A DNA stretch of 64,000 nt from Pholis gunnellus (taxonomy: Eukaryota > Chordata > Actinopteri > Perciformes > Pholidae): positions 22,049,714 to 22,113,713 of the forward strand of contig OU342808.1 in assembly GCA_910591455.2 (NCBI GenBank), in the 5' to 3' direction. Made by a program: the position numbers and the translations under genes. The notes beneath the pieces were generated by a model. That model saw only the letters and a list, made by a program, of their open reading frames with translations. It was not told where the DNA came from and did not search any database. Positions 1 to 11,700 of the stretch are shown here, piece after piece (the stretch's first letter is position 1; each line of letters opens with the position of its first letter).

Positions 1-510
1 GATGATCGAGTTGTCGTCTGAGGCCAGGAGAGCCTATGAGGTGATGGTGTCGAGTCTGGAGCAGACAGGCCAGGCAGATGCAGAGGACGCAGTGGACATT
101 GAGGAAAAGCTGCAGATCAGCAGCCTGGCTGAGGAGGCTGAGCCCGGTCCTGACACCACACAGCCAGAGGAACCAGAGTACAGTAAGTTACCCTCCTGAC
201 CCAATACTTGTGACACCTGCTCTTTTAAATGAATGTGGTCTTATGAGGTGAAACAAAGGGAAAGCTGTGACTTTGTGACTTGACCAGTTCAATTTGTAAG
301 TAAAGAGTTAGAGCATACAGAAACAGATTGTCCCATTGAAAGTCAAGGTCCAATAACTATCTTTCTGTATTTCTTCTTCCAGTAAAAATTTGGAAGAAAA
401 TGTTGGAGAAGGATTGCAACCACAAATTTCTGAACTTTGAGGAGCAGTTGAGCTCCATGCACTTGGACAGTGTATGTGCTGAAAACACGGATGAAGATGA
501 CAAGAGTTGA
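1..510 (+). CDS. C-terminal two exons of an unrecognised protein
   Basis: Two exons read through in one frame: the window edge to 184, then 383-510, ending in TGA at 508-510. The donor after GAGTACA (GTAAGT) and the acceptor TTCTTCTTCCAG join in phase 1 and recode the split codon as Ile. The visible tail is about 102 residues, acidic and Glu-rich with likely helical stretches, then a basic-aromatic patch (KIWKKMLEKD) and a DEDDKS end. I do not recognise the family; the 5' part lies outside the window. The gene runs towards prlr (convergent). An ATG at 2-4 is only an internal Met in this exon and is not proposed as a start. The splice structure and codon pattern make a real gene end likely, but its function cannot be stated. 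Confidence 0.6.
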
Positions 511-3500
511 CAGTGGCGAATCCCTCTGTGCCTAAACAATGAATGAACCCACTCTCGCTCGCTGATCACCAGCTTATAATGGACTTAACCCCACATGCAC
601 ATAATCCGCTGCAGTGGTTGTCAACCTGAAGATTTTTGTCAGGAAATTAATTATGTTGCTAAAGTTTACAATTAATTCTTATTTTTGACTGATTGAACTT
701 AAACACAAAAAAATAGGACATTGAGCTTAAGTAATGTTTCTGTGTTTTAGTTCAAGATAAGTGGGCAAAGCTATGTACTTTAAGAGTGTGTGTGGGTTAT
801 AAACTGGAGAGGTTTAATCAGGACTAAACCACTCACCTGAAGCAATCCCACAATATGAACCTTCAGCCAAGTTGTCTGTGATCAAGACTAGAGGATGTGC
901 AGGGGTTTATGTACTGAGTGTATGTACAATGTCAACCAGCTACACAGTACTAAGACATTCTCAGTAAAGCCAATATGGTGCATTTTAGTTTTTATCTAAT
1001 CAATTCAGTTAAGTTTAAAGTATGTAATGTTTCTGGCATCTTTTTGTCCCCAGAAACATTGCAATTACTCTACCTGGTCAGGGCTGATATCGGCTCAAAA
1101 AAGGGTTAATACGATTTTAAGTTTGTAAAATGATGGTTGTATACCACCCTTTGTAAAACTGTGTGGAAAAAAAATGTTGGGTTTTAGAAGAAAAAATGTG
1201 AGAATCTCAAAGTTCCCATACTGTGCATGACACTGAAGGTGCACATCCACACAAACACCAGAGCCAAGATTCTTGAAAAGTGTCCCAAAACAGTATATAC
1301 TCTATAGTATCTTTATTTGTTGATGTTGGTATACAAGAAAAACATTCTAAACCAATATCTACTAACAAGAAATTATAAAATACTTGTGCCGTCGGGTGTC
1401 AATCAAAATGTAACTTTAAAAAAAAGCCACTATTTAAGTTTTACATTTCCTTTTATTAACCAAATTGTATTAGAGAACTGGTATGTATATGGATGTGTAA
1501 CTGCAGAGTTACACATAGTGTGGGAAGTTTGAGCACTGAGTTTCTCACACAGGTTTTTTGTTTTGAATCTGCACTCAGATGCTCACTAAACCACTTGTTT
1601 CAGTGTTTGTGTAACCTTACCGTTGATACGATTTGAGACCAAATTTAATTTACATTCACAACCTGTTTTTCACAGATTGACAAAGGGTGATAGACTTCAC
1701 AAGCTCAACATCTAAGTGAACCGTATTTGACCCACAGTCTTGGTCACCGTGACACATGTATTGTTGAGTTTAGAGTTGAAAATGTTTTTTACTTTTTATC
1801 CTGATTGCACTATATAGTACAGCCTGTGTTTTTTTATTTTTATTATTTGTCTGAGACTACCAAAGTACTGAACATATCATGTAGTACTACCTGAGATTGG
1901 TGTAAATGGCAGCGTTTGATTTTCTTTTAATAGGAAAAAGAGCAAAATAATGTTAAGGAACATTAGCTGCTGTTTACTTGACTTAGTTAAAAAGCTGTTT
2001 AGTGATTTTTGTTTTTGTTGATCCACATAGTGAGGAATAAGAAACTATAAAATAGTATAATGATATAACAAATTACAGTAATCTAAAGTGCTAGGTGGCA
2101 ATATGCATTAAGAAAAGCAATAAATTTCAATTTGAAATGGACACAATGAATTAACAGTCAGATCTCAGAGGACTGAAATGAAGTTTGTAGAGGGAAGACA
2201 TGAGTATGAAGATCATATGTGTAGTTGGAAGTTGTTAAAGCAAGATGGATCTACTAACATGCTAAAGTCTCAGTATAATTCTACAGGAAGCAGGACGAGG
2301 ATGGTTTTTAGGAAGTTGACAAGTTATTTTGACATGTTACGCCAGGAAAAGCACACGTTACTAACAGCATTAATTATGTCCTGCTATTCAAAAAGTCTCT
2401 ACACAGTCTTACATTTCATGTGAATCTTACAGCAAAACTTTGACATTTTGGGAAATGTGTCCATCTGTTTCTGGTTGAGAGTTTGATGAGAAGATGATAC
2501 CGCTCTCCTATCAGTGACCTCCACTACAGCCAGCAGCTGGTTAGCTTAGCAGAATACTTGAATGTCATATGTAATTTGTTTTATCAGAGCAAAACAACTA
2601 TTTCATGGTTTATGTACTGGAGTATTTCTGGCCTCTAAGCGGTTAAAAATCACTGTTTTCTGTAAAAGAAAAAAGTCAAAAGATTCCAAGAAAAATACTC
2701 CCCGTAAAATGGTGAATTGATGTTTTTTATTTTTCTCTTGTGATTGAACAAATGAGATAGTACTTGTTAATTAGCTAGCTTTAGGTGGCCATCATACAGA
2801 AATGTGATAGGTTTCAATTTTCTCATCTAATTCACCACCAATGAGTGAATAAGCGTATTTCCCAAAACTTCAAATGGTTTCTTCAAATGCTATACAATGG
2901 TTCAATACGTTCTGTGGTAATGAGAGAACAAACTGTGAAATAATAGGAATTAAAAAATGCTTGAAGATTTGAAACAAAGAAAGATGAAAACTAATGTTAA
3001 GATATAATTCCTGATTTAGCTGTTTTATAAATCCTTGAATATAAACTCTGAATGTAAGATGGACTGTAGGCTGTAACTAGGACAACAGACATACAACCAA
3101 TTGTTGCATTTTAAATAGGAAAGTAAAGTCAGGACAATTTGGAGTTGATTCATTTTCTTATTCAATGTAGTGTCATCTTCATAAAGAGGACAAATGCAGT
3201 GTTTACTTTAAGTGGATTTGGGTCATTAATAAAAACGAAAAACCAAGCAGATCTAGATTGTTTTGGTAATTGTAAATGATTAACATTTTGTCAATAGATA
3301 TTGAATTTTCACCTGAATAAAGAATCTTGGAAAATATTTAAGTTTTATCTGAAAGTTACTCAAACATTTTGTTTATTTAGGTGAAAGAAAAGAAACGTCT
3401 TTCATGAGATCACTTTTAAAACTATAGTTCACAAATAGACCAGAAATGCATGTTTACTTTTAAAGCAACCGTCAAACTGAGGCAGCAAAAATAGTCCAGG

Positions 3501-3585
3501 GTTTAAACTACTACTACAATTATTTTATATATTGCAGAATTAGTAAACAGTTTAGTTGATTAGGCTACTATCATGTTTATGTGCA
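511..3585. other. Gene-free spacer, probably partly 3' UTR of the first gene
   Basis: AT-rich sequence of about 3 kb with no conserved reading frame on either strand. The longest open stretch (2178-2423) has no family resemblance and no splice context. The first part may be 3' UTR of the upstream gene; an AATAAA-type signal lies near 2119, but nothing proves its use. I see no RNA gene here. Confidence 0.5.
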
Positions 3586-3589
3586 GTCT

Positions 3590-3965
3590 GCAGTTGCAAT
3601 CAGATCCAGCGTTTAGGAGGAGTTTGCAAAAATGTGTTTTTCACTAAATTCAAAATGGCGGAACATTTTGGGAGGCGGAGTTTAGGGGTCTTATTGACTT
3701 TTTTGTAGCGCAGATAGAACTTGACATATTGGGTGAGGCGCGTGGCCTTTCAAAGTTAAAATCAGCTCTAGGGGGCACTATAGAGCCATTCTTTCATACC
3801 CAAATGCGAGACCCCTAAAATATAACATGTTTCACCAGTCCTGATATGCATGCCAAAATTGTTACGTTTTTGAGCACGATAAAGCCCCCAAAAAGCCAAT
3901 ATATTTGGCAGAAGAAGAAGAAATGCTACAGTTTCGTTTGTCGGTGCTTGGGCCCCAATCATTTC
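3590..3965 (+). repeat. Dispersed teleost repeat, GCCCCCAAAAAGCC type
   Basis: This stretch matches my recollection of an abundant teleost interspersed element: a lead-in with GGCGGAGTTTAGGGG, a middle with ATGCATGCCAAAATTG and AAAGCCCCCAAAAAGCC, then GAAGAAGAAGAAATGCTACAG and GGTGCTTGGGCCCCAA. It has no coding capacity. The family name is not claimed; a repeat-library search would settle it. Confidence 0.6.
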
Positions 3966-4119
3966 ATTAATCTCTTTTTAGTCTCAACAAAAATCCAATG
4001 CAAGAAGACCAAAACCAACGTCTTCTGATAACACTTAATCCTCAGTGCTGTAAAGCTCCATTGTTAGCAAACAAGACTCAAGCGTAGACTTGAGAACGGC
4101 TTTGTGAGGCCAGTTAATG

Positions 4120-4267
4120 TTTAGCACTAGACGGTGTAATGTTTACCCTGTTAGCATGCTAACTAACATTTGTGAATTGGTAAAAACATACAGCTGAGGC
4201 TGATGGGAGTGTCACTTTTTTTTCAAAGTATTGGACAAATTGAAATGACATGATGCTGCCAGATGAT

Positions 4268-4303
<36 letters not shown>

Positions 4304-4815
4304 AGGTTTATGTAGCAAATTTCACAACAACACATTCAGTACATGTCAAGAAATTGAACTCAAAACCAACTAGAACTACTGCCTCGCAATTGTATGCCTC
4401 TGCATACCGGTCATGGTGCAGTCTACATCCATATTTGTCCTAAACGTCGGTCCAAAAACATAATTTTATTGGACCTTTGTGTGAAAATGTCACAAGCATA
4501 TGAAATTCTTGCGTTATGGCACAATACATGTTTTGTGAGGTGACAGTGTCCATTGAACACCAAATTCGAATCGAAGTGGACGTCCATGCCAAATTTGAAG
4601 AAATACACTCAAGGCGTTCCTGAGATATCACGTTCACGAGAATGGACCGGACAGACGGAGAGACAACCCGAAAACAGAATGTCGCCAGCACGGAGGCATA
4701 AAAATGTCAACCTCATGGTGGTGCTAGATGAAAAGTCACAGGATCACCGAAGTCATTCCGATTCATCCTATAGAGAGCATCAATGTCTGTACTAAATATC
4801 ATAGCAATTCATCCC
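4120..4815 (+). repeat. Composite dispersed teleost repeats reaching the prlr stop codon
   Basis: Several recognisable pieces follow one another: a TTAGCATGCTAAC / CAGCTGAGGCTGATGGGAG segment, an AT microsatellite, a segment with GCCAAATTTGAAGAAAT, CAAGGCGTTCCTGAGATATC and GACAACCCGAAAACA, and a segment with AACCTCATGGTGGTGCTAGA. It ends with AATATCATAGCAATTCATCC, just beside the 3' end of the prlr reading frame. Related pieces recur at 7243-7600, 8605-8905, 20290-20480, 42335-42590, 55548-55800 and 59745-60070. Confidence 0.65.
4270..4301. repeat. (AT)n dinucleotide tract
   Basis: An uninterrupted AT repeat of about 16 units lies inside the composite dispersed repeat. Confidence 0.95.
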
Positions 4816-7800
4816 ATATTTGATGATGGATGGATGGTATCTACATATCCGCTTTCGATGAGTTCTGAGCACATATTGGGTTTTCTTGTCTTCTGAAGGG
4901 CACCGTCTGTGTAATGGTTTTCCTTCTCGCTACTGGAAGTGTCAACTGACGCATGTTGTGTCTGCAGGATGACCATGTTGTCACTGTCCACCTCCTTCAC
5001 CCTGCTGTAGTCCTCTAGTATGTTCTCTTGTATCTGAACATCAATGTAGCCAGAGCTCTCAAATGGGACGTTTTCTTCCTTGTAGATGAGAATATTGTCA
5101 CCATTCACCACTTTCACTCTGCTGTAGTTCACCTGTTTCACATCCACCACCTGTATGTTTTCCACATGTCTCTGAATATCCACATAACCGCTGTTTGTGA
5201 AGGGTTTGATGGTGTTATCACCTTCAAAGCTATCCATTTCATTATTTCTTTTCTCAGCCTTTTCCCAGTTATTTTGGCATGGTGTCGTCTCCTCATAATA
5301 GATTTTTTCCAAGTCTAATTTGAAGCCAGCGGGAATAATGAAGCTTTTCTTCCTTTTTTGAGATTTGGAGGGAAGCCCATCTTCATTTTCAGTCACAATT
5401 AGGTACTCCTCCATTTGGTCCTTCCAGGCCCCGATAGGAGGAAAGCTCTGGTTGACCATCAGGGCATTGTCGACGTCTTCAGATCCCCCACTCTGGAAGT
5501 TAGAGTTAATCAATGAAATTATGACCTGACCACTATCAAGTCCAAAGCAACTTTTTGGATATGTTGGAGAAAACACAGCAGATTCAGCGTTACCTGGAGA
5601 AGTTGACCATCAACACCTCTTATCTTTGGACCAGGAACAGGGGGCAGAACACACTGCTTCACACTGGAGATCAAAAGAAAGTAAATCATGAGTCAAACTA
5701 TCCTCATCATCTTGACTTTAAATAAGGAGTTATGTATATTTTTTGCGGGATATACATACGATTTCCTCTTCATTACCAAGATACACACTGCTGTTATAAA
5801 TGGAATTGCAGAGAGGATAGAAACCATTATCCAAAATGGTTTCTCATTCTGATGATCTAAATATAAAAAGCATTTTCAGTGATTATTAGTACTCGTCATA
5901 AAGCCAAAGATCTTCTGCAACAAGCTTCTGAGACTTACTGTGAGGGATTTTCACACAGGTAGAGTTGCTCCACTCACTCCAGGAGCCGTGGTCTAGTCTG
6001 CAGCGCACCTGAACCGTGTACACCACCCCAGGACTGATGCCGTACAGGCTGAAATGAGTTTGTGTACCTGACGTGTACTCCTAGAGAAAAAAACAAAACA
6101 CATGTTGACCTCTTACCCAGATTAGGATCACATTTGGGTCAAACAGTAGTTGCAAATACATTTCTTTTACCTGAATTACGGTACACTGATTTAGTGATAT
6201 CTGATTTTTTTTACTGACCTGATCATTTTAATAAGGGCTATTTAAGTGTTCATACTGAGAATTTGATTCACCTAAAAATCTATTCCACTATCTAGGCCAC
6301 TATATAATATATAATAATAAATAATAATAATTGAGAAAAACACAGTGTGACAAAGTGGGTGAGAACACACCATTTGTCCCCATATTGCATTCATCTATAA
6401 ATCTAACCATGCTTGTCAATTGTTTGTTTATCATACCCACCATGTGTTCCAGAGGCTAAAGGGGAAGTCACCCAACCATTGCCTCTATTTATACACTGGA
6501 TGATGTCATCCGTGATGTCATTGGGTCAGACCAAGTATGGGGGGGGGGGGTAGAATATGTGTAGGTAATTGGTGTCACCTGCACTGAATTAGATCCTGCT
6601 GATAGGAGGCTCTATATAAAGGAGATGACTTTGACTGAACGGGGGAAAAGAGAAGATCAGTGTGTAGCTGTGTGCACGTGATTATGTTAGTTTATGATGA
6701 GTTGAGTTTATTCAGTTCTGCCAAGTTAACCGTTTGTGTTGTTTGATATATGTTTGGTTACACGTGTAGCAGGGCACTTTTTGTAAATAAAACACTTTTT
6801 GTTATTGGAACAAAGTCTCTCGTGTCTGCCTCCTACCACTTCAGAAGCCACTCCGGTCAGGCTTCACCACACACAGTTAACTCATTTCATAAATCATTTC
6901 ATCGACGAATAGTTTCAGCTCTAAAACACACCTAAAACAGGTTTAGTAGAGACTGTAAACACGTTGCAATCCTGTATTTTACATTTCTATTTTATTTTAT
7001 TTCTATATTATTTATGTGCAAACTATTTTATAGGAATACAACATTTCAAACTCACCGTCCACTTGTTGCTGTTGTCTTGTCGGACTCTTAGTTCATATTT
7101 CAAGGTGACCCAGCCGGATTTGGTGTCGGTGTTAGAGGGAGGCTCCCATCTGACGTGAAGGTATGGACTGGCTTCTCTCTCCTCCACCAGCAGCGTCACA
7201 TTCTCAAGAGCATCGGGCTTCACTGTCGAGACAGAACAAGACATTTAGTCCAGAACCATGCTAACATCAGCATGCTAATATGCTCACATTGACAATGCTT
7301 ACATGTTGATGTTTAACAGGTATAATGTTGTTCATTTTCACCATATTTGTTTAGTTTGCTAACATTTTTAAATAGCACTAAAATCAAAGTATTGCTGAGG
7401 CTGATGGTAATGTCATTAGTTTGATATCTGGCTCTCATAAACCAAAGTATTGGACAAATTAAAACTTTGTCCTGATGATGGCAACAGCCGAAAAGTCGGG
7501 AATCCCCAAAGTGATTACAATTCTTCCTGAAACGGACACAAATGTCCGGACCAAATTTCATAGCATAACCAAACAAAAGCTGTGAAACTTGATCCGAGAC
7601 TGTACACAAGTTTTACACAGGCCACAAACCAGTTCCGCCTCATTCTGTTCAGGTTTCAATTTATACTTCGTGTCCGCCACTCGGTACTTTAGAAGGCTCT
7701 AGAAGGCTGCACAGCCAATACAACTGTGGCAATCATCAGCTGAATCAATACAGATAACTGTCTGCTGTGTGCCGTCTTCTACTCTAATTAATACACATAT

Positions 7801-9897
7801 TGACGGGTTGTCAATAGTTCAAAGTGCATCAGTCCTAATGTGACACAAAAACACTGTTGAGCTAAACAGATTAAGTTATATGTTATTATTAGTCGCAATT
7901 TGTTTTGTTTTAAATTCTGAATTAATGAGTCATTTTGAGTCATTTGATCAGTGTTCAAAAATCCTAGCTATATTCAATGTGGTTCAATGTTGTAAAACAA
8001 TGATCCATGATAAAGTCAAAGGGAGGTCACTACTTGTTTAGACATTGTACATTAAGTAGTATAGTACATAGCTAAACCCACAGGGATTATATTCTACATT
8101 TTCCTCCAAAACCCAGAAAACAACAAACAACAAAATCTACCAATTTCCATCACGTCCATCTTAAAGGGCTCTGAAGTGGCATTCCCGAGTGCATTGGAGG
8201 CCATCACCGTCAGGTAGTAGTCGACCCAGATGGAGGTGTGTTCCTTATCAAAGAAACAGGAGTTCCTCCCTGCCGACCGATAGTCCGGACACTCGTACGT
8301 TCCCTCTAACCTGTGCGAAGACAAAACAAGACCTTTACTGACCAGCAAACACTGCTCAGGGCATTTTGCTTACATGCATATTATACGACAAAGTCAGCAT
8401 TGTAAAACTGTGCTGTGGGCAGTAAACACATGTTGACATTCAGTAAACAAGCACAGGGCTGGACTGACAATGAGAAAAGAGTCAGGTGTGTGTGATGTCC
8501 ACGTAGTTTCCTCACTGACCACTGCAACACGATAACAAATGTCATAATGACCAAACTTTACATTTAATGTATTATAGCTCTGTGAGGTCATACTTAGGCA
8601 CAGATGAATATTGACAGCAGCTTGCTAGCATGCTCACAATTAAAACGCTAACATGCTGATGATCAGCATTAAACAGAGCTGAGGCTGATGGGAATGTCAT
8701 AATGGGCATAAACAAAAGAGTTAGTAAAAATCAATGGTCAGGTCAGGGGATCACCAGCCAGGATTCATCCTCTGGGGACCTTGACTGTGCGTACAATGTG
8801 GATGGCAATCCATCCAGTTGGAGGAACCAACTGACGCTGCCGATCCTTGAAACTATTGGTGATAAATTTAGTTATGGGATTTTTTTTTCCCCAGGCCACT
8901 GCCAGTAAAGGTCACACAGGTGAAGCGTTTGAAGTCTGCAGGTTTTCTTACACAGAAACAAAGATTTGCGCTTAGATTTCAAGACAAGAGAGCCGGTATT
9001 TTTCCACTCACCCGCATACAATATTACATGACTGATAACTCAGCAACAGAAGCTTTACCTTTACTTTCTCTCAGTGTTGGTGATAAACTGAGACTTAATG
9101 GGGCATCTGGTGGCCGAGAGGTTAAGACAAAACACTGTGACTGAAAGCCTGGTTCTAGTTTTTGTTGTGTGTCATTGCCCTCTTTCTCACTCTCACTCAC
9201 CCTTCCCGCATCTCTACTGTGACCTGTTGAATAAAAGCAAAAAAAGGAAATTCCCCAAATGGAAAATTAAATTCAAAACACCTTTCTCTCTCGTAGTACA
9301 GATGGTGGGAGGTGGGCAGCCCTCCATCAGAGCCCGGCTCCCACCAGCAGGTAAACGTCTCCTTCTCGGGGGACCTGCAGCCGAGCAGCACTGGTTTCCC
9401 TGGTGGGGACATGCCTGGCAACACATGTGACGAACAAATATTAGCTGCTAATCCCCAATTTAGCACTAATATTATAATAAAAAAGAGAAACGTTGGCAGG
9501 ATTTGAACAACAACAACAAGTTGAACCTTAACTTTGATGGTAGCTACACTAGATAGATTGTTTTGTTTTTAACTGCCCTGGTTTTGAAGTATGTGTATCT
9601 GAGAAGTATTCATCCACCACAGTTCAAAAAGGTTGATATTTTTAAATAAAAAACATTTTCTTTGAGCAGTGATGAAAATGTAATTATTCAGTGCTGTGAA
9701 CACGAAAGACATCTCAAAGGCAGATCTCCAAACCAAGACATATAAAACCAAAACTACCTGCAATTCTAGGTTTATTAGACATGTTGTTATAAGCCAAAGA
9801 CAATGCCATTCAAGCCTTTCAACTTACTGTTGGACTCTACAGCTGCAGACAGCAGCAAGAGCAGCAAGAGCAAAGCCACCCCAAGATCTCTCCTCAT
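4809..9897 (-). CDS. prlrb: Prolactin receptor (PRLR2/prlrb type)
   Basis: A class I cytokine receptor that binds prolactin at the cell surface and signals through JAK2/STAT5; in fish it serves osmoregulation and reproduction. Coding exons (minus strand, in order): 9897-9828, 9414-9282, 8310-8141, 7222-7056, 6080-5939, 5856-5760, 5663-5594, 5492-4809. All phases join, giving 510 aa. Visible features: a Leu-rich signal peptide (about 1-20); an N-terminal cytokine-receptor module with CRSPEKETFTCWWEPGSDGG; a second fibronectin-like module ending in WSEWS at 214-218; a membrane span at about 235-256; Box 1 CVLPPVPGPKIRG (264-276); and a fairly short cytoplasmic tail with tyrosines at 386, 406, 432, 445 and 499. 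The extracellular motifs identify PRLR firmly. The b/PRLR2 assignment rests only on the short tail. It is divergent from malt1. The last codons appear to lie in repeat DNA. Confidence 0.9.
6341..6876 (+). mobile_element. Solo LTR of a retrotransposon with a 5-bp target duplication
   Basis: The element runs from TGTGACAAAG at 6346 to TTCACCACA at 6871 (526 bp). It starts TG and ends CA and is flanked on both sides by CACAG (6341-6345 and 6872-6876), a typical 5-bp target-site duplication. Inside, in plus orientation, are a TATA box (TATATAAA, 6613-6620) and a poly(A) signal (AATAAA, 6786-6791) in the expected LTR order. No internal coding part is present, so it is a solo LTR left by recombination. 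It sits in the prlr intron between the exons at 7056-7222 and 5939-6080, antisense to prlr. Confidence 0.75.
7243..7600 (+). repeat. Dispersed repeat fragment in a prlr intron
   Basis: Shares AACATCAGCATGCTAATATG, GCTGAGGCTGATGGTAATG, TTGGACAAATTAAAACTTTG and GACCAAATTTCATAGCATAA with the repeat family seen at 4120-4815 and elsewhere in the window. No coding potential. Confidence 0.6.
8605..8905 (+). repeat. Dispersed repeat fragment in a prlr intron
   Basis: Contains CTAGCATGCTCAC, GAGCTGAGGCTGATGGGAAT, AGGGGATCACCAGCCAGGAT and TTCATCCTCTGGGGACC, the same family as 4120-4815, with an internal deletion and rearrangement. It lies in the prlr intron between the exons at 9282-9414 and 8141-8310. 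Confidence 0.6.
9098..9250 (+). mobile_element. Degenerate tRNA-type SINE
   Basis: The order of phrases matches the common teleost tRNA-related SINE layout: a head CTGGTGGCCGAGAGGTTAAG (A-box-like), a weakened B-box area near AGCCTGGTTCTAG, a body with GTGTCATTGCCCTCTTTCTC and CATCTCTACTGTGACCTG, and an A-rich tail TTGAATAAAAGCAAAAAAAG. It lies in a prlr intron about 30 bp from the next exon. The B box is damaged, so it is probably transcriptionally dead. Confidence 0.6.
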
Positions 9898-9987
9898 CCT
9901 GGGACCAACTGTCTGTCACACTGTGTGGCGTGTCATCCCCAGCTTGTGGTTAATGAGGTAATAGAAACCGCGTGTCTTTGTTTTTAC
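9898..9987 (-). other. prlrb: 5' UTR part of the prlr start-codon exon
   Basis: Upstream of the prlr ATG (9895-9897) the antisense reading has an acceptor CCTTGTTTTAG, so the start-codon exon probably runs from 9987 to 9828. The ATG was chosen because it directly precedes a Leu-rich signal peptide and joins in phase to the next exon. Confidence 0.5.
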
Positions 9988-10115
9988 CTAAAACAAGGAG
10001 ATATGAAGGGAAAACAGAGAGCACGAACCAATACATGTTGTAGCTGACAACTACGGTCATTACATGATAATGTAATAATGTAACTATAAAGAATATGTAA
10101 AATGTAAAAACAAAC

Positions 10116-10169
10116 CTTGTATCTTCAGTTCAGGGATAAATACTTCATCTCCCTCACTAGTGTTGCTCT
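10116..10169 (-). other. prlrb: Possible non-coding 5' exon of prlr
   Basis: On the minus strand a 54-nt segment is bounded by an acceptor (GTGATTTCAG) and a donor (ACAAG then GTTTG). It would fit as a 5' UTR exon of prlr, but only splice-site likeness supports it. Confidence 0.25.
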
Positions 10170-11353
10170 CTGAAATCACCCAAATAAACTTTAGGTCAAT
10201 GTTATGTACTTCCGTATCCCAAGGAGCTCATGTTAATTCAGATCCACTGACTCTGATAACGATCAAACACTTACACACAAGGCACAGACTTATGAAACAC
10301 CGGCACACGTGACACACTCAGCTATGAGACGCTTATTTCCCTCAATGTCTTGTGACTATGAAATTCACTTAAGGTTGAGTGATTGGCTCTGCAGATTTAT
10401 GCTCCCTGATTCAAACTCTCTGATTTTTTGAGCAACGTTGACCTGAAATACAATTAGTCACCTGAGGAGGTTTTGGAAACCCTTCTCCAGCCTGGAATTT
10501 ACAGGATGCCACAGAGAGGGTTACGGCTTTTCACCGTTTTTCCTCCTTGTTTTTGTGCAGTATTCTCAGTGACAAATAGCTCAGTTTCATACTGCGACAC
10601 CATTTAAAGACAAATTGTAACATGGTCGCTTGAGCAAGGCGGGATAGATGAGGCTTATTTCTCAATTCTGACAGGCGAAAAGCAGAACTTGAGGCTAAAA
10701 ATAATACCCAAAGCTCAATATTCAGCTTTACACTCAGCGTAAGCGGTGTCTGGGCTACTATTTCATATTTACTATACTATTATTTAACATTATATTTGCA
10801 GATAACTTGCAGCCATTCTTACAATTAACTATTCACACATCACAAAAACTAGAGTTGAATTATCTTTCATTTCAGGCAATACAATACAATATCTTAGGGA
10901 ACAAGCTAAATGGCAAATCCTACATTATTATGATCTGTACCAAAAACAGGAAAAATACACCGGTTTATTATAAGACACATCTCTTAAATCCAATCTCTTA
11001 AAAACTGCTGACTACAGGTTCGTTTTAAGCTGTGTTTATTCAAGATTTTTCTATTATGTTGTACAAAATAATAAATAAAGTGACACTACAATCCAATATT
11101 TCACCATATATGGCCTCAGAAAATGTTCCAACACACACCATTAAATATAAATTGAGCATTACACACACAGTAACTCAAGGGCAGTAAGCCTAATGCATAT
11201 ATCATTACAAGTTTTTGCATTTCAGTGTTCATGTTGTGTGTGGTCCTTGTAGAGCTAATTCTGAGCATACTCACAATATAACTAATTAAATAAATTACCG
11301 TTACAAATTGCTAAACATAAATAAAGATAATTACAGCTCTGGTGTTCACTCAC

Positions 11354-11700
11354 CTACCTAGGACGGGTGTCGACTCTCACTACATTTATCCTCAGAGAGT
11401 AGGTCAGGACTATGAAGTCCTCTTCGTTCATGACCACAGGTGTGTCCGACGCGATGTGACGTGACCTGAGGAAGAGAGACGTCCTCTGAGTTACGACGGG
11501 GAGGGCTTCGTGTCGTCACGATTTGCCCACTTGAGTACAGCCAAAGATCACAGCCGCATCGAGATGTCACACTTTTGACATTACAAACCATCTTACTTAC
11601 AGAAATGCAGAGTTTTCTTGTTCGCGATGCTTTTAAAAAAAAAACTTGAATTGGCAGTCCTTTTAACCATCGAGCTTTTATTTGTTTTACCAACGTGCTG
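11354..11700 (-). other. Possible first exon and promoter area of prlr
   Basis: On the minus strand there is a strong donor GTGAGTG at 11353-11347. The sequence upstream of it (minus-strand sense) is less AT-rich and richer in CG dinucleotides than its surroundings. It contains a 111-codon open frame (11693-11358) with no recognisable domain, which is probably non-coding. This position suits a distal 5' UTR exon of prlr. The rest of 9988-12496 is AT-rich and shows nothing else I can support. Confidence 0.25.

Noticed and set aside
6750..6935. 61-codon plus-strand frame in the prlr intron
   Set aside because: It lies within and across the end of the solo LTR and has no domain. It is a chance frame.
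11358..11693. 111-codon minus-strand open frame as a separate gene
   Set aside because: No family resemblance and no conserved features. A strong donor at its 3' end fits a non-coding leader exon of prlr better.
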